From Amoebophrya sp. A120 (taxonomy: Eukaryota; Sar; Dinophyceae; Syndiniales; Amoebophryaceae): DNA of 64,000 bases. The notes under the pieces were generated by a model. It was not told the DNA's origin and made no database searches. It was given only the letters and a program-made list of their open reading frames with translations. The position numbers were made by a program, and so were the translations under genes. This document shows positions 24,101 through 35,539 of this stretch, piece by piece. The stretch is from NCBI GenBank assembly GCA_905178155.1, contig CAJINV010000001.1, positions 3,859,706 through 3,923,705 on the forward strand, written 5' to 3'. Position 1 is the first letter of the stretch, and every line of letters starts with the position of its first letter.

Positions 24101-26524
24101 CCTCAGGTTCAAAATCCTCAAAGTGGAAATAATTTGTAATGCAAAAAAACGACTCCAGTTGAAGCGCCATTTGTAGTCGGCGCATGACAAATTTCCGGGG
24201 CACTTAAAGCATGTCTGTCATGCAGGTTGAGGCAAAGGGGTGCCCTTCTCTCGTGCTAAGCAGCACTCCAATTCTTCATCCGGAGGACGACAATAGTCGG
24301 CCTCCGTTGCGTCCTCTGCAATACAGTCTTTTTTGCGTCGCATTTCATGCATCACAAATTATTTATTCCACTTTGAGGATTTCCCTTCTGAGGCTTTCAT
24401 AAAGGACCTGGTGCTGACCCCGGGCAAAGATTTCCCAATCAAGTGGGATGTGGTGGACTGTGTGACGCCCCGCGCGAGCCGCGCCGTGTTGGACGCGCAG
24501 CCGGTGTTTGGCGACGTGTTCTGCTCGGCCTTCCTCGCCCAGGACTGGCGTCTGCAGGAGTTCGCGTTGACCACGCTCGCAGCGCACCTCGACCCCTTGG
24601 TGCAGCGCATGCTCGACGAGGGGTCGCACAAGTGCGGCCCAGCGGTGGACGATAATTATTATTATGCACAACAGCACGGCGGTCTGGACGGAAGCAGGAA
24701 AAATCGAACCGGTTACACTTCTACGCTCAGTAGGAGTGTGAACAATAAACCCGGCGAAGAGAATGAGAACAACAATCCGCAGGTAGATCTCGAAGTGAAA
24801 CAGGACACGCGGTACGTGCGTGATTTGAACAGCGCGCGGTCGAAGAGACACCTGGTTGCACCGTCGTCGCCGCAAACCAGGCGCGACTCCTTCAGTTGGA
24901 GCCCAAATAATTCCGATCAATACCCACCGGCGCCACGGAATCTCTCCTCCTCGTGGCTCCGCGAGTCGGGGAGTCCGCGCAACTGGGAACAGAGGCCAAT
25001 CACCATGTCCAGAATTTTTCGCGTTCTCTGCGACCTAGTGCTCGCAGCCGTGGACACGGAAAACACCAAGCGGAAGAAGGTACTTCTATCTTTACTGAAT
25101 TCTGACTCCACCGCTTCTCGTCGTTGTACTTCGGCTTCCCTGGTGGTGTCACTGTTACCCTCCCGGAGGTCCAGTATAGAAAATCTGAACTACTCTTTTC
25201 GTGATGAAGTGACCAGGGATAATCGTGCGGGTTATAATCTCGGTTTTCTTGTTCTACTTCTCCTCCCTAAATATCAATAGGAGCCCCTCTACCAACAACT
25301 GCTTGAGCTTGTCATTATCCTCAGGTCCCACTCCAAATCGCGGCGGTGCAATTTCTGGAAAAGCTGACCACCGCCCGCTTTGTCGACGACATCCCCGTGC
25401 GGGTCGCGCTTGCCTGTCTGAAGAAACCTTGTTCAAGTTTGATCGCCAACTTGCTCGGCGATGCCAACAACCGGCTGCACCACGTCACCGAGAGCTGTCT
25501 AGCTGCGATCATCACGCAACTGGGTCCGACCCCGGTGGTTTCCGCACTCGTCTCGCATCCAGACGCGCCGCCGGCGGGGGGGAGGGACAGCTCTCTGTCC
25601 CGGTCGACTGCGCGGTCCCCGAACAAAAGCAAGACCAACCCGAAAATGACGCCGAGGCTGGTTCACCTCCCGTGGCGCGCGTTGGAAGCGCGCCTGGAGC
25701 TGCTCCACTCCCTCGTCAGCATATGCGGCCCGCCCAGTCTGATCCCGTCGAAAAACTACAGCGTGCCCAATTTGATGCCGTTGGTGATCACGGGTCTGAA
25801 CCACCAAATGTGGGACGTGCGGCACTTGGCGATCGAGGTCTGCACGTTACTGTTCCAAAACGTCGGGTTGAAATTGCTTCCCTACCTCCAGGAAGTGCCG
25901 CCAAACTTGATCGAGTCGCTGAATGTCCGATTCTCCGAAGTCGACGCGGGAGAGTACGAGGACGAAGAAGATTTCGCGCTCGCTTTGTCCCAAGCCCGGT
26001 CCGAGGTCGCCACCGCCAGCTCCCCGCGCCCGCGTGGCGGTGCGGCGACTTCCACGCAGCATGGCTTTTCGTCCACGAAAAGGTCTGGCGCCGGCAGTCC
26101 GCAATCCAGCACAGCGCTGGACGACACCACGGGTCCGGGTGGGAATTTGATGGACAAGAGCATGCGCCGGACGGTGGGATCATTAGAAAAACGGGCGGCG
26201 CGGGAGGAAAACGCCGCGAAGCAGGACGCGTCGCCGCGTCCGCGGTCGAGCCGCCGCGGAGGCGCCCGCAGTCCCGGCAGTAGAAGTCCTGAGGCGACCG
26301 ACGCAGTGCCAAGACGGCTGTCGGAGCCCCGGCTGTCCGATACCAGCCAGGCGCGCGAGTACATGCAAATACGCAAGTCAGGAACCGACTCCCCATCCGC
26401 GAGTCAGCGAAACGTGCTTGTAGAGCGCCCACCCTCCCACTCCTACGAGGACTACCAGTTGCAGTACGAAAATCGGATTTCCCGCGCCCTTGGCCGGGAC
26501 AGCACGAATAATCTGCTAAAATGA
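18172..26524 (+). CDS. CEP104: CEP104-like centriole/ciliary tip protein
   Basis: Exons 18172-19147, 19421-19821, 20089-20791, 21946-23733, 23936-24092, 24407-25079, 25325-26524 total 5898 nt (1965 residues). The N-terminus is the CEP104 jelly-roll (ASGWKSGKCCNYPQELILEL ... HNGWLKLVLFRPP ... RVLVKSLEIWGEV). A coiled coil follows (AEELLKKQQQAVRNQQPGIA..., EAKIRQLQTLLEEERNSR). After a long disordered insert with a Lys/Glu run near 22817-22875 comes a TOG/HEAT domain (RASRAVLDAQPVFGDVF, VPLQIAAVQFLEKLT, NHQMWDVRHLAIEVCTLLFQ). CEP104 binds tubulin and EB proteins at the ciliary tip and helps cilium assembly. Introns 23734-23935 and 25080-25324 are GT-AG; the others are introners. The C-terminal zinc fingers of the animal protein are not seen. 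The start sits in ACCGCCATGG. The middle insert makes it about twice the human length. Confidence 0.9.
19148..19415 (+). mobile_element. Introner, family A
   Basis: 268 bp, TATCAAGTGCGAATATGG...CATTTTTACATTTGATA, flanked by AGGAC at 19143-19147 and 19416-19420. The left end carries CTGGGTCTGGAAGG. Joining gives LRKAG-HAADNYYKPK in the CEP104-like gene. Confidence 0.94.
19822..20083 (+). mobile_element. Introner, family A
   Basis: 262 bp with perfect ends: TATCAAATGTAAAAATGTC and its complement. Flanked by TGGTG at 19817-19821 and 20084-20088. Joining gives QQMV-LPRPAADEFF, continuing the CEP104 coiled-coil region. Confidence 0.97.
20785..21945 (+). mobile_element. Large 1.15-kb intronic element with ~84-bp terminal inverted repeats
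   Basis: Left arm from 20797 (GGGTCACAAAATGCCCGC, then CTTAGGTCCTCAGGGGACC and CCACCCAGCTGGGTGG) is mirrored almost perfectly at about 21856-21937. CTTCTAA occurs at 20785-20791 and 21939-21945; removing one copy with the interior restores the frame (GGA CTT CTA ACT CGC). The interior is GC-rich (CGTCCGGCCGGCCGGACG) with no transposase seen, so it is non-autonomous. Confidence 0.88.
24093..24401 (+). mobile_element. Introner, family B variant (AGCCTCAGGTTCAAAATCC ends)
   Basis: 309 bp, TATGAAAGCCTCAGG...CTGAGGCTTTCATA, flanked by AAGGA at 24088-24092 and 24402-24406. Joining gives SEKYKD-LVLTPGKD just before the TOG domain. It shares layout with family B but its ends differ at many positions. 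Confidence 0.95.
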
Positions 26525-27406
26525 AGAAGAAAATGTAGGATTATCACGGTCACTAGCAGCTGCAACACGAGTTCTTGCTTGTTACTCTCAGAGCAGAACT
26601 TTTGGTCTCAACATGGCTCTGAGTGCAGACAAGAACAGACGCATGCAAGTAGGAAACGCGCACTTGGTCCGCACTATTCCAGCATTTGTTCCCTATGCGG
26701 CATTTTCTATGTCGACTGATGATGAGTTTGAATATCATCTTCAACTTCTACCTCACAAAAGAGAAGCGGCAGCGCCAGCGGACTGATGCAGCGTAGTACA
26801 TGGCTTGTTCGCAGTCGCATCGATCTGTATGTGCAAATTTTTTACATTAGCACGTTTTCACTGTTAGTGTAGTTCACAAGATCCCGTGTGTCAATCATGG
26901 CTGATGCATTTCTGTGTAGTGCTGCGATTTTGTTTTTTTTTTTGCTATGTATCTAGAGGCGCTTATCGCAAAAAATCGCTATCGCTATTAATGTGGTATT
27001 TTGTAATTCGCGGTCGTGCTTTGATCTGCCCACTGATTCTGTCCGATGAAAAGTCTGTTTTGTCTTGTGTGTGCCAGGTCATCGTTTCTTTTTGAATTGC
27101 AGTCGAAACAGCTCAAGATAGCAATTAAGGATAGGCCGTGGCCGTGCATAAGCTGAAGGTACTAAGTAAAAAGATGATTATGATTTGCAGATCATGAATG
27201 TAGTTTTGTTAGGTCGTCGAAGGATCACCAAAGCACCGGCGCACTTCTGGCAGACAAGAACTGCGCAAACCTATTTTGTTTCTGTTTATTGTTTCTGTTT
27301 CACGTAGACGGTACAACTACAACATGAACATCATCGCCGCTTTTACCTATCATGGTTTAATGCTAAGCGCGTGGGCGTGCCACGCCTCGGCCTCCGCCTG
27401 CTGTGC
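26525..27406. other. Intergenic spacer
   Basis: T-rich and AT-rich sequence with no coding region, repeat or introner end that I can support. Confidence 0.65.
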
Positions 27407-30400
27407 ATGTGTTTGAGCGAGGCAGCAGGACGAAACATACACTGGCGCGCCGACGCCGTAATGCAGATGCAGAGCATCTCCATGCCCATGGTCCCAAGAG
27501 TAACTACATCAAAAGTGGTTACTTCCACCGGCGCAATGAACAAGCTTGTCGGCTTGTCAGTAATATGCCCTCTGTGGTTTGTTCTATGTTTCTCCACTAC
27601 AACCACTGGCGTGCGCATGTGGCACGCACCCGAAGCACCGCCGCGCCTGGGCGCTACTCACGCGCAACCCGGCGGTGGAGTGGTATTAAACGCTCCCGTC
27701 GATGACGACGCGGAACTGGATCGGTGGAACGAAGAACGAGGCCACGTGATCCAGCCGATACAGGTAGTCATGCAGCTGGCCTCCACCTCTGCCCAGCTCC
27801 ACCAAAAACAGGAAGAGGCCAAGGCTCTCCGCGCACAGTTGGATCACCACACCATCAGTAAAAGAGAGTGCGAGCGGCGTATGGCGTCGCTCGAAACGGA
27901 AATAGAAGAGATGAAGAACGCCAAGAGCCAGGCGAAGGAGCACTCGAAGCTGCGACACGCGGAGCGGGAGCGGACGTTTAAAATTGCGCTGGATAACCAG
28001 GAGCGGGAGGCGTCGGAGAAGCTGTCGCAGGCGGAACTGGAGAAGAAGAGACTTTTCGAGGAGAAACTCAATTTGGAGCGCCAATACCGGACGAAAACGG
28101 CAGAACTGCAGAAGCAAATGCAAGAGCAGCAGCGGGCGACTCTGAAGGAGGGCAAGGACTTGTTGAAGGGGTTGCAGGGGCAGGTGGGCTCGCAGGCGAA
28201 AAAGATCGCATTGCTTGAGAACCGCACCAAGGAGGCGGAGAAACAGCGGAAGGAGGCACAGCAGAGCTGCAAATTGCAAACGAAAAACACAGAGAAGCTA
28301 TGCGAAGAACTAAAGGACATCGTGACGCGAGCAAGAGCCCAGATGGTTGGAAATGCAAAACAACAGCAAGGAAGTCCGACTGGAGCAGGAAAAAAGAAGC
28401 AGCGTGGGGCGGGATCGTTTGCAGGCCCTTGTCAAGAAGAACTCGAGGTAATATTAAAACCTCAGTCAATCTTTTATACTCGACCTGTGCTTCGCTTCTT
28501 CTTGGTAGCGACCGGGAGACCTGAAAATGTGAATCAATATGATCATGTTGAGTACTTCTGCTTGGATTCTGTTATACCGCAGGCGTAGGCGTTTTGGTTC
28601 GAATACAACGGAAATCGATTGTTCGCAGGCACTGATCACCGGCGTATTATCGCAAGTGGAGGGAGCTCTGGCCAAAAGACAGCGAGTTCCTGCATCCTCT
28701 GCTTCATCCTTTGAAGCGGTTCCAGAAGCTGACCACGCTGCAAACGAAACGCCCTGCAGGAACACCAGCAGTCCTCCGAGTCTACTGTTGAAGTCCGGCC
28801 TGAAGCGCACAGTGTCCTATGGAGGATCGTCTGCCAGCAGCGAGCAGCGACCGCTCTCCGACACGACCGCGGTGGAGGCCGAGCTGCAACTTTGCGAAGA
28901 TCTGCAGAACCTGGATTTGCAGGACCTCGCGGACCAAGCAATGCGAAAATTTGAGCAGGTGGATCTCAGTCTGGTAGAAGGGTTAGCAAGTGCCATGCTT
29001 GCCACTGCTGCTGAAACCGCCGAAGATGGCGAGGATCCACCATCTCTGTGCGCGTCGCCCGTAGATTCCATTTCGCCAAAAGATGATATTCTTCCTCCAA
29101 GCGCAATAGCAGGAAAGATTCTTCGTTCGAAAGCTGCTTCAGCCTCCTGCGATGTGGACCACGAAAGGGACAGGGACTCCACAATCTCTGGCGGAAGTAG
29201 CCGAAGCACACGGCCAGGCAGCTGCACGCCTCTGAGTTCCTGTTCTGTCGGTCTTTCAAGTCCTGGAGGTGGGGGCGGTCCCAGGGATAACAAAAGTGAA
29301 TGTACAACTCCGTCCCCAGCGAGTGGCAGCTGTAAGACCAAGACGCCGGGTCGCTCCTCGCCGAATGCAATGGCTGGCACTAGAAAAGGAGACCAGAAGT
29401 CATCTTCCAACACGACTGCCAAGAACAGGTTTGTGCGGCAAAAAACGCCCACAGATGAAGGAAGTTTGCATGATCATGCTGACGATGACGAACTACTGGC
29501 AGCGGCGATGCGGGAGAACAAGAGTTGCAGGAAAGCAGCGGAGCAGCCAACACCGCAAAACTCGACGACCTTGAACGATCTTTGTGCCGGATTCAAAAAG
29601 ATGGCGATTGGTTCGCGAAAGTATCTAGAAGCGAGCCGAGAAGAGTGGCGGGACCTGTACCAACACGCAGCTACGATGCAGGATGAGTTTTACGATTTCA
29701 TTCGGAATGAAATCTGCCAGGAATTCGTCCCCTACCTTGGAAAACGCACACAGGAAGTCTGCCAGTCGACAAAAAATCTCGCCCAACTCGTCGCAGCGTC
29801 CGTTAAAGAACTTTGGCAGGACGACGTGTTTTGGCAGTGGCCGCCGGCCAAGAAGTGGGACGCGCTTGCGTACGACAGTTTCCGAAAGTTCAACGCCGTG
29901 GCCTTTACCTGCGCGGTGTTTGCCGCCTGCACGCACGGGTGCGGCTACAAAATGGGAAACTTTTTCCTGGAAAGCACGCCGGTCCCCAAACTCTGCTGCG
30001 TGGGGACATTCACCTATCTGCAGCAGACCGCGATGCACGAGATTTTCATCCCGGCCCGGGATTCCAACCAGCTGTGCTACCGGTCCGCCGCGGCCTGGGT
30101 GCTGTGCAGTGCGGCGATTGCGTTCGTGTTTGTGGACCGGATCAAGACGCAGGAGGAAGTGCACAAATTCATGATCGAGAATGAAAGGTACTATCTCCAC
30201 CCGACCGCGCTGGTGCCCATTGAGGCCAGCTTGGCGCTGGGCGCGCACCTGATTATGGCCTTGTGGTGCACGGTGATACGCCCACCTGGTGGCGTGCGGG
30301 AGCATTTGTGCAAGATGTCGTGGCCACAAATCTTGGGCGGGGTTGACGTGACCAAAGCGTTGGAAGTAGCAAAGAAGGACTGCGCAGCGGCGACGGGCGC

Positions 30401-31214
30401 GTGTGACAAGTGCGGAAAAACGGACTGTCGCCAAGCTGCTGCTGCGCGCGCTGCAACATCCTCCCAAGAAGGTGTCACTATGTCAAAGAACCAGAGAATG
30501 AAGCTCAGAAAAGCACAAAAACAGGAGCTCGAAGAACAGGAAAAAAGGCAAAAACAACAAGAAGCTGGAGTAGACGTCGCGCTAAGTACAGGTAGGCAAG
30601 AACCTCCCGGACCCGAACATTTAGCTGCATCAGGCGCGGTCTTTTTCGCTGTGCGCGAAGCAGCCCTTGCGCATGCACCAACAGCGGAGAAGAAAGAGAC
30701 GAAAGAAAATCAAGGGGAAGTGACGGGCCCCAGTGCTGTCGCTGTACCAACTCCCGCAACTCTTCTGTCCGGGCGTGGGTCCGAGTCGGCCGGCCCACAT
30801 CGTAATGGCGAGATCACATTCACGGAGGAGAGTCAGGAAATAAATAAAACAACTGAACCCGCCGCCAGCTCGTATTACGCTTTTGAGGCTGCACGAGCAA
30901 CTGCTACAAGAACTGACACCCCTTCTTCTACAGCTCTTTCAGGGACCAGCACGCCGTCGGTTGTTTTACCGTCTTCCCATCCTTGGCCTTCGAAGCAGTT
31001 CTGCAGCTCGTACATGAATTGTAACAGTAGGAACAAGGACGACGCCGACACCAGAAGCGCACGGAACGTCATCAAGAGCAGCCGTGCGACCTCTCCGCAA
31101 GAAGATGCTCTAGATGGAGCAGGCGGGAAAGTCATTTCTACTAAGAGTGCTACTTCATCTCCTGGGCAGGCGTCGCGGCGGGATGAGCTCGAGCCCGAAG
31201 CACTGCTCGACTGA
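27407..31214 (+). CDS. Coiled-coil protein with C-terminal membrane segments, hypothetical
   Basis: Two exons, 27407-28447 and 28629-31214, joined across a GT-AG intron; 1208 residues from this start. An in-frame ATG at 27536 would instead begin a signal-like stretch (MNKLVGLSVICPLWFVLCFS), so the true start is uncertain. A long coiled coil follows (about residues 120-330, KRECERRMASLETEIEEMKN ...). Then comes a Ser-rich disordered region. A conserved-looking block (about 740-960) has Trp-rich text (DDVFWQWPPAKKWDAL) and three or four hydrophobic segments (FNAVAFTCAVFAACTHG, AAAWVLCSAAIAFVFV, ASLALGAHLIMALWC). A second coiled coil and a Thr/Ser-rich tail end the protein. I recognise no family. 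It has no introner. It is probably an integral membrane or organelle protein, by inference only. Confidence 0.75.
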
Positions 31215-32395
31215 GCAGGGAGACGATATTTTACTCTCATAATTTTCCATTTGCTGCTCCTTCTGTAGCAAGTTCGTCGTATTATTTCACAAACGGTTTT
31301 GAATTTGGGAATAAAGCCATGTAATTGCAAGATTAGTCGAATTAGGATTAAGAACTGTAAAAAAAAATGATGCAACCGCTGCTGTTTTGCAAAAGATAGC
31401 TCTGGTAGCTGCTGTGAACGAGAACAACAATGACTGGCTGCAAAAGGAATCACTTCATTTTGATCTAGTTTTCATTTTCTCTTGTGGTTGTGTTGTCCTT
31501 GTGAGGATGCGGATGTCGCTCGAGCAACTTCATCTTCGATGAGTCATTGCCTCTGCATTCATCTGCTTCTGCGGGGCTTTCGCTTCAGAAGTACACGAAA
31601 TCAATAAATTTATATTCTTCACGGCTGCTGGTGTGTGCGTGTGTCCTCCACGGGGACACCGCTGGCGCTGCTGAAATCAATTCTTTTCAGTTGCTTGCAG
31701 GTACTGCTGGCACTATACCTGTTTACTACTGCAAAGAGTATTTCAATTCCTGTAGCAATACCTGGCCAGCCTGTGTGATATAATCGGTCGTTCTTCTATT
31801 GACGAAAAGTGTCAATGTCGGTTTGCTTTATGTTGCCAAAACAATACCGCATCCTCGGAAGCCTAGCTGAATGTACTTGACAGTTCCACTTCGGTTGTTT
31901 CCTCATCAAGCGATCTGTAGTGCGCAAGAAAATGTTGTGGATATTCACAGGAATATTTGTCGGCTCGGCTGTCGCTGTTGAAGTACCTTTCGGTCGTGAA
32001 CGATGAAAAGAAAAAGGGCAACGGCGGACCTAGTTGTAAATAAAGCTAGGACCAACAGCACCGCCTGTACTAGTTCATCAAGTACACAACGAAAGCGGAA
32101 AGTATTTTCCCTAAGAACTCAGAATGGATGTTGCTATGCCTATTCTCACTGTCTCCGTGAAAAAAATCAGGACGGCTTTGCTCTTCCTCGATGTTTATTA
32201 TGACCGTTCACGAAGTTATTTTTTTCATCCATACCACCGATCCATAATTGTAATTCATTTCATTGTACGGAAGTGTAAGTGTTTTGACTTTGAGAGAATG
32301 AATTGAAGTAGACGATGCTTGTCGTGCTTTTTACCACATATTAGTAGCATCAGCATCTTCAGGATCACCAGTCTCCCACTCCTGCATCGTCCACC
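31215..32395. other. Intergenic spacer
   Basis: AT-rich, with only short frames lacking protein-like composition (for example 31547-31783). No introner ends seen. Confidence 0.65.
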
Positions 32396-35300
32396 ATGGT
32401 GGATCACGCTTCGTATTCTATGCGGGGGAACAACAGTCCTCAGATGGCCCCACAACCCTCCTCGAAGGGTAGCGGCAAGAGTGGCGGGCAACCGGGCTCC
32501 TCTCGACGGCGGAATTCGCGACAGCAGATGTTAAACGCCGCGGGCGAGCCCGCGTTAGACGACCGCGAGTTCGAGGAGTACAGCAAGCTAGCTTCCGAGG
32601 GAATGCTGGAGTCCCAATACTTGTCCGTCAGCCTGCCTCCAAATTCCCCGACCTACGGCGGCACGCAATTGCAGTCCAACGACCCTGCTATCCCTCCCGA
32701 GAGTCTCTACGTGCCACCGGTGCCCGAGCGCGACTACCAAATGCTGACGACTATGAGCGACCGATTCAAGTACAATTTCAAAACCCGGTGGGTATGGTTC
32801 GTCCTCGCGGCCGTTGTTTTCATTCTGGGCGTGGTCACGCAAAGCTACCCGTTTTTCCTCTCCGGCTACAATGTGTACTTCTGGGCGGACGCGAGCCGCG
32901 GGGCGATGCTGATCGTTCTGCCGCTCTGTTGGTTCCTCATTCTCGGCTTCATCCGGCCCTTCGCGGGGTATACGGACCGGGAGTTGATCATGCGCGGCTA
33001 CGACATCACGTCTGCGGAAGGGAAACGGGATTTGGCAAAGTACCGGAAGGTCGACCTGGTACAAACCCCGATTCGCACCTCCGCGGCGGAGCAGCAGCAA
33101 GCCTTCTACTACCAATCGCGTGCCACCGTACCGCGACTCGACGAAGATGAGGATTTGCTGAGAAAAGAGAAGTTGTACAAGAAAGACCTCCTCGCCCGGG
33201 ACCGCAGCTGCTGTTGCCGTTTGTGCTGCCCGGTGTGCAGCTTCTTGGATTGCTGCGTCTCCTGCCCGAAATTTACGGTGTTTGTCTACACAGCTCTCAC
33301 CGTTTTTTTCATGATTTGGTCCTTGTCCGCCAACATTGCCTGGGCCTCCGGCGGCCACCGCGCGGACGGGGCGCAGGGGGGACTGAAGGATCTTTTGAAC
33401 TCCACCGCGAGTCCCATGGCGGTGACGTGGTTTGCGAACATGCAGATGGACGGCTCGGCGGAGGGCCGGTGGTACAGCAACGACGAAGTCGCGGGCAAAC
33501 CCTACGACCCGGCGGCGGTCCAGCAGGACCCGTCTAAACCCGCCTGGCTGTCGCAGGCGGATCCGACAGCGAGCTACAACTACGCCAACTACACTGCGGG
33601 GGAGTTGATCGAGATTCACCGAAGGAACAACTGGGTGCCGCGGAAAATCTGGCTGTACTGGAACCAGGGCTGGGACAAGCTGAACGAGACGCAGTACTTC
33701 ATCCGGCTGTGTGTCGCGAAGTTGGAGCATCTGCACCCGGAAGTGAAGGTATCAACTGTAAAAATGTCTGGGTCTGGAAGAATTCATGTTTGTCATGCTT
33801 GTCTGGCATGACTCTTAGATCTGTCATGCACGTTACCCAAGAGCTCCGTTTTTCTGTGATGCAGAAGCGCAGCTTGTCATGCAGAATAGGCAACACCTAG
33901 GAGCTCAGAAACTTGTCATGCTGAGCCAGCATTTGTAGCGTCATCATGAGACGCCACCCAGCATCACAAGTTTCCAGACCCAGACACTTTTACTTTTGAT
34001 AGAAGGGGTGGAAAGTCAACAAAATCGACGCCGCCTGGATGGCCGCGAACTTTTCCCCGGACGAGTACGGCGTGGCGATGCGGCCCGCGACCGAGTACCA
34101 GCAGCTGCCGCCCACGCCGCCCTGCGAGGAGACCGACGTGGACGCCCCGGGGAAACCGAACTATTCGAATCAGCACAAAGGGGACCGGGCGCGGGTCGCT
34201 GTGTTGCAGCGCTACGGTGGCGTCTACCTCGATGTCACCACCATTCTCAACAACGATCTGAAGGAATATGAGGTACTGGTACAACGTGAGGGTCTTGTTG
34301 GACAAGCATCAGTTTGCTCGCTTAACTCATTCACCTCGCAATGTGAATCGATAAGCCGTGAAGTAGTTTGAGAAGTGCTTTCCGGGCTCTTTCTATGTAG
34401 GCCGTGTAATATCGCATTGAGTTGAAATATTTTTGAACCGAATCGATACAGCTCTTCACAAAAAATAAAAATGAAACACACAACCATTATTCAGGTGGAG
34501 AATCTTGCCCCGTCCCGGTTGCCGCTTTCCATTCACGACGGGGGCAAGTTGGATTACCAAGGGTCCGGTCAGACGCACATCACCATGCACCACATCATTG
34601 AGAATGCCGATCGCGGGCTCCGTCCGTTCGTTTCGCAGCCGGAGAACTGGTTCATCGCGGCGCCGCCGCAGAGCTACTACTTGACCCTCTGGCACAGCGA
34701 GTTGTACTACGCGTTCTGGAAGCCGCTGCCGGATGGTACGAAGGACTTGGACCTGATGCACGCGCGGTACATGAACCGGGTGCGGGAGCGGCACTGCGAG
34801 AACACGGCGCTGAACGCCGTCCATCCGGAGGAGTACCTGAAGGCGTACTACGCCAGCTACCTGCTGTTCTGCGTGAACGGGCCGGAAAACAACAAACGAC
34901 AATTGAACTTCCAGTACACGCTGCACCGGGCAAATATGATGATCTACTGGTTCGTCGGGGTGACGACTGGGTGGGTTTTGTACGACGACCAGTCCTTCTA
35001 CTGGTTGTCCGCCCTGGTGAACTACATCATGCCGGCACTGGGCGGTTTTTTCGAGTACCCGAACCCCTGGGCCTGGTTCTATTTGAACACGCAGTACGAG
35101 CAGCCCCGCACCTTCGACCTGGTGAAAATCACCGGCAAGCACCCGATATGAATTGCAAAAGTATCGTACTCGTATGCATTACAAATTAGCCCAGCATTGC
35201 AAATTAGCCCAGCATTACAAATTGAATTTGTAATGCTGATTTGGCTTGAGAAAGAGATTTGTAATGCATAAATGCAATTTACTACGAGTGCGATACTTTT

Positions 35301-35539
35301 GCAGTTCATACCCGAAGACCGGCCAGAGCTTTTCCGGCTGCATCAACGAGCGGCTGGCGGACGGAAACTTCAACGGGTTGCTCTACCGGCAACTGATCCG
35401 GCCGCTGAAAAGAGGGCACAAGTACGTCACGAGCCAAGCGGAGATCGACGCGATGCAGGCCCGGAAGGACTTGGCGATCCAGGTAGAACAAATGTTCAAG
35501 AATCCGGAGCCGAACTGCGGCGGAGGCAGCTGCGAATAA
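32396..35539 (+). CDS. Membrane-anchored Caps_synth-type glycosyltransferase
   Basis: Exons 32396-33749, 34007-34272, 34495-35146, 35316-35539 total 2496 nt (831 residues). Start ATG in CACCATGG. Three hydrophobic spans (WVWFVLAAVVFILGVV, MLIVLPLCWFLILGFI, FTVFVYTALTVFFMIW) precede a lumenal-type catalytic part. It opens VPRKIWLYWNQGWDKL and has the nucleotide-sugar motif RYGGVYLDVTTI, which fits the YGGxWxDAT signature of the capsular polysaccharide synthesis family rather than a classical DxD. A Cys cluster (SCCCRLCCPVCSFLDCC) lies between the second and third membrane spans. It probably transfers sugar in the Golgi or ER; donor and acceptor are unknown. Intron 34273-34494 is GT-AG, the other two are introners. 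The 33750 copy is one of two that could also be cut as GT-AG. Confidence 0.85.
33750..34001 (+). mobile_element. Introner, family A
   Basis: 252 bp, TATCAACTGTAAAAATGTC...CACTTTTACTTTTGATA, flanked by GAAGG at 33745-33749 and 34002-34006. Joining gives HPEVKG-WKVNKIDAA. Cutting inside the duplicate gives GTATCA...GATAGAAG, a canonical GT-AG pair. The interior nearly matches the element at 1-364. Confidence 0.95.
35147..35310 (+). mobile_element. Introner, family C
   Basis: 164 bp, TATGAATTGCAAAAGTATC...GATACTTTTGCAGTTCATA, flanked by CCCGA at 35142-35146 and 35311-35315. Joining gives KITGKHP-KTGQSFSG in the glycosyltransferase. A small internal tandem, ATTAGCCCAGCATT, is present twice. Confidence 0.96.

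Noticed and set aside
28590-28615. GGTTCGAATAC as a tRNA T-loop
   Set aside because: No acceptor stem, D-arm or anticodon arm can be formed around it; it lies in the intron of the 27407 gene.
31547-31783. 78-codon open frame in the spacer before the glycosyltransferase
   Set aside because: Too short, no codon bias like the neighbours, no splice partner.
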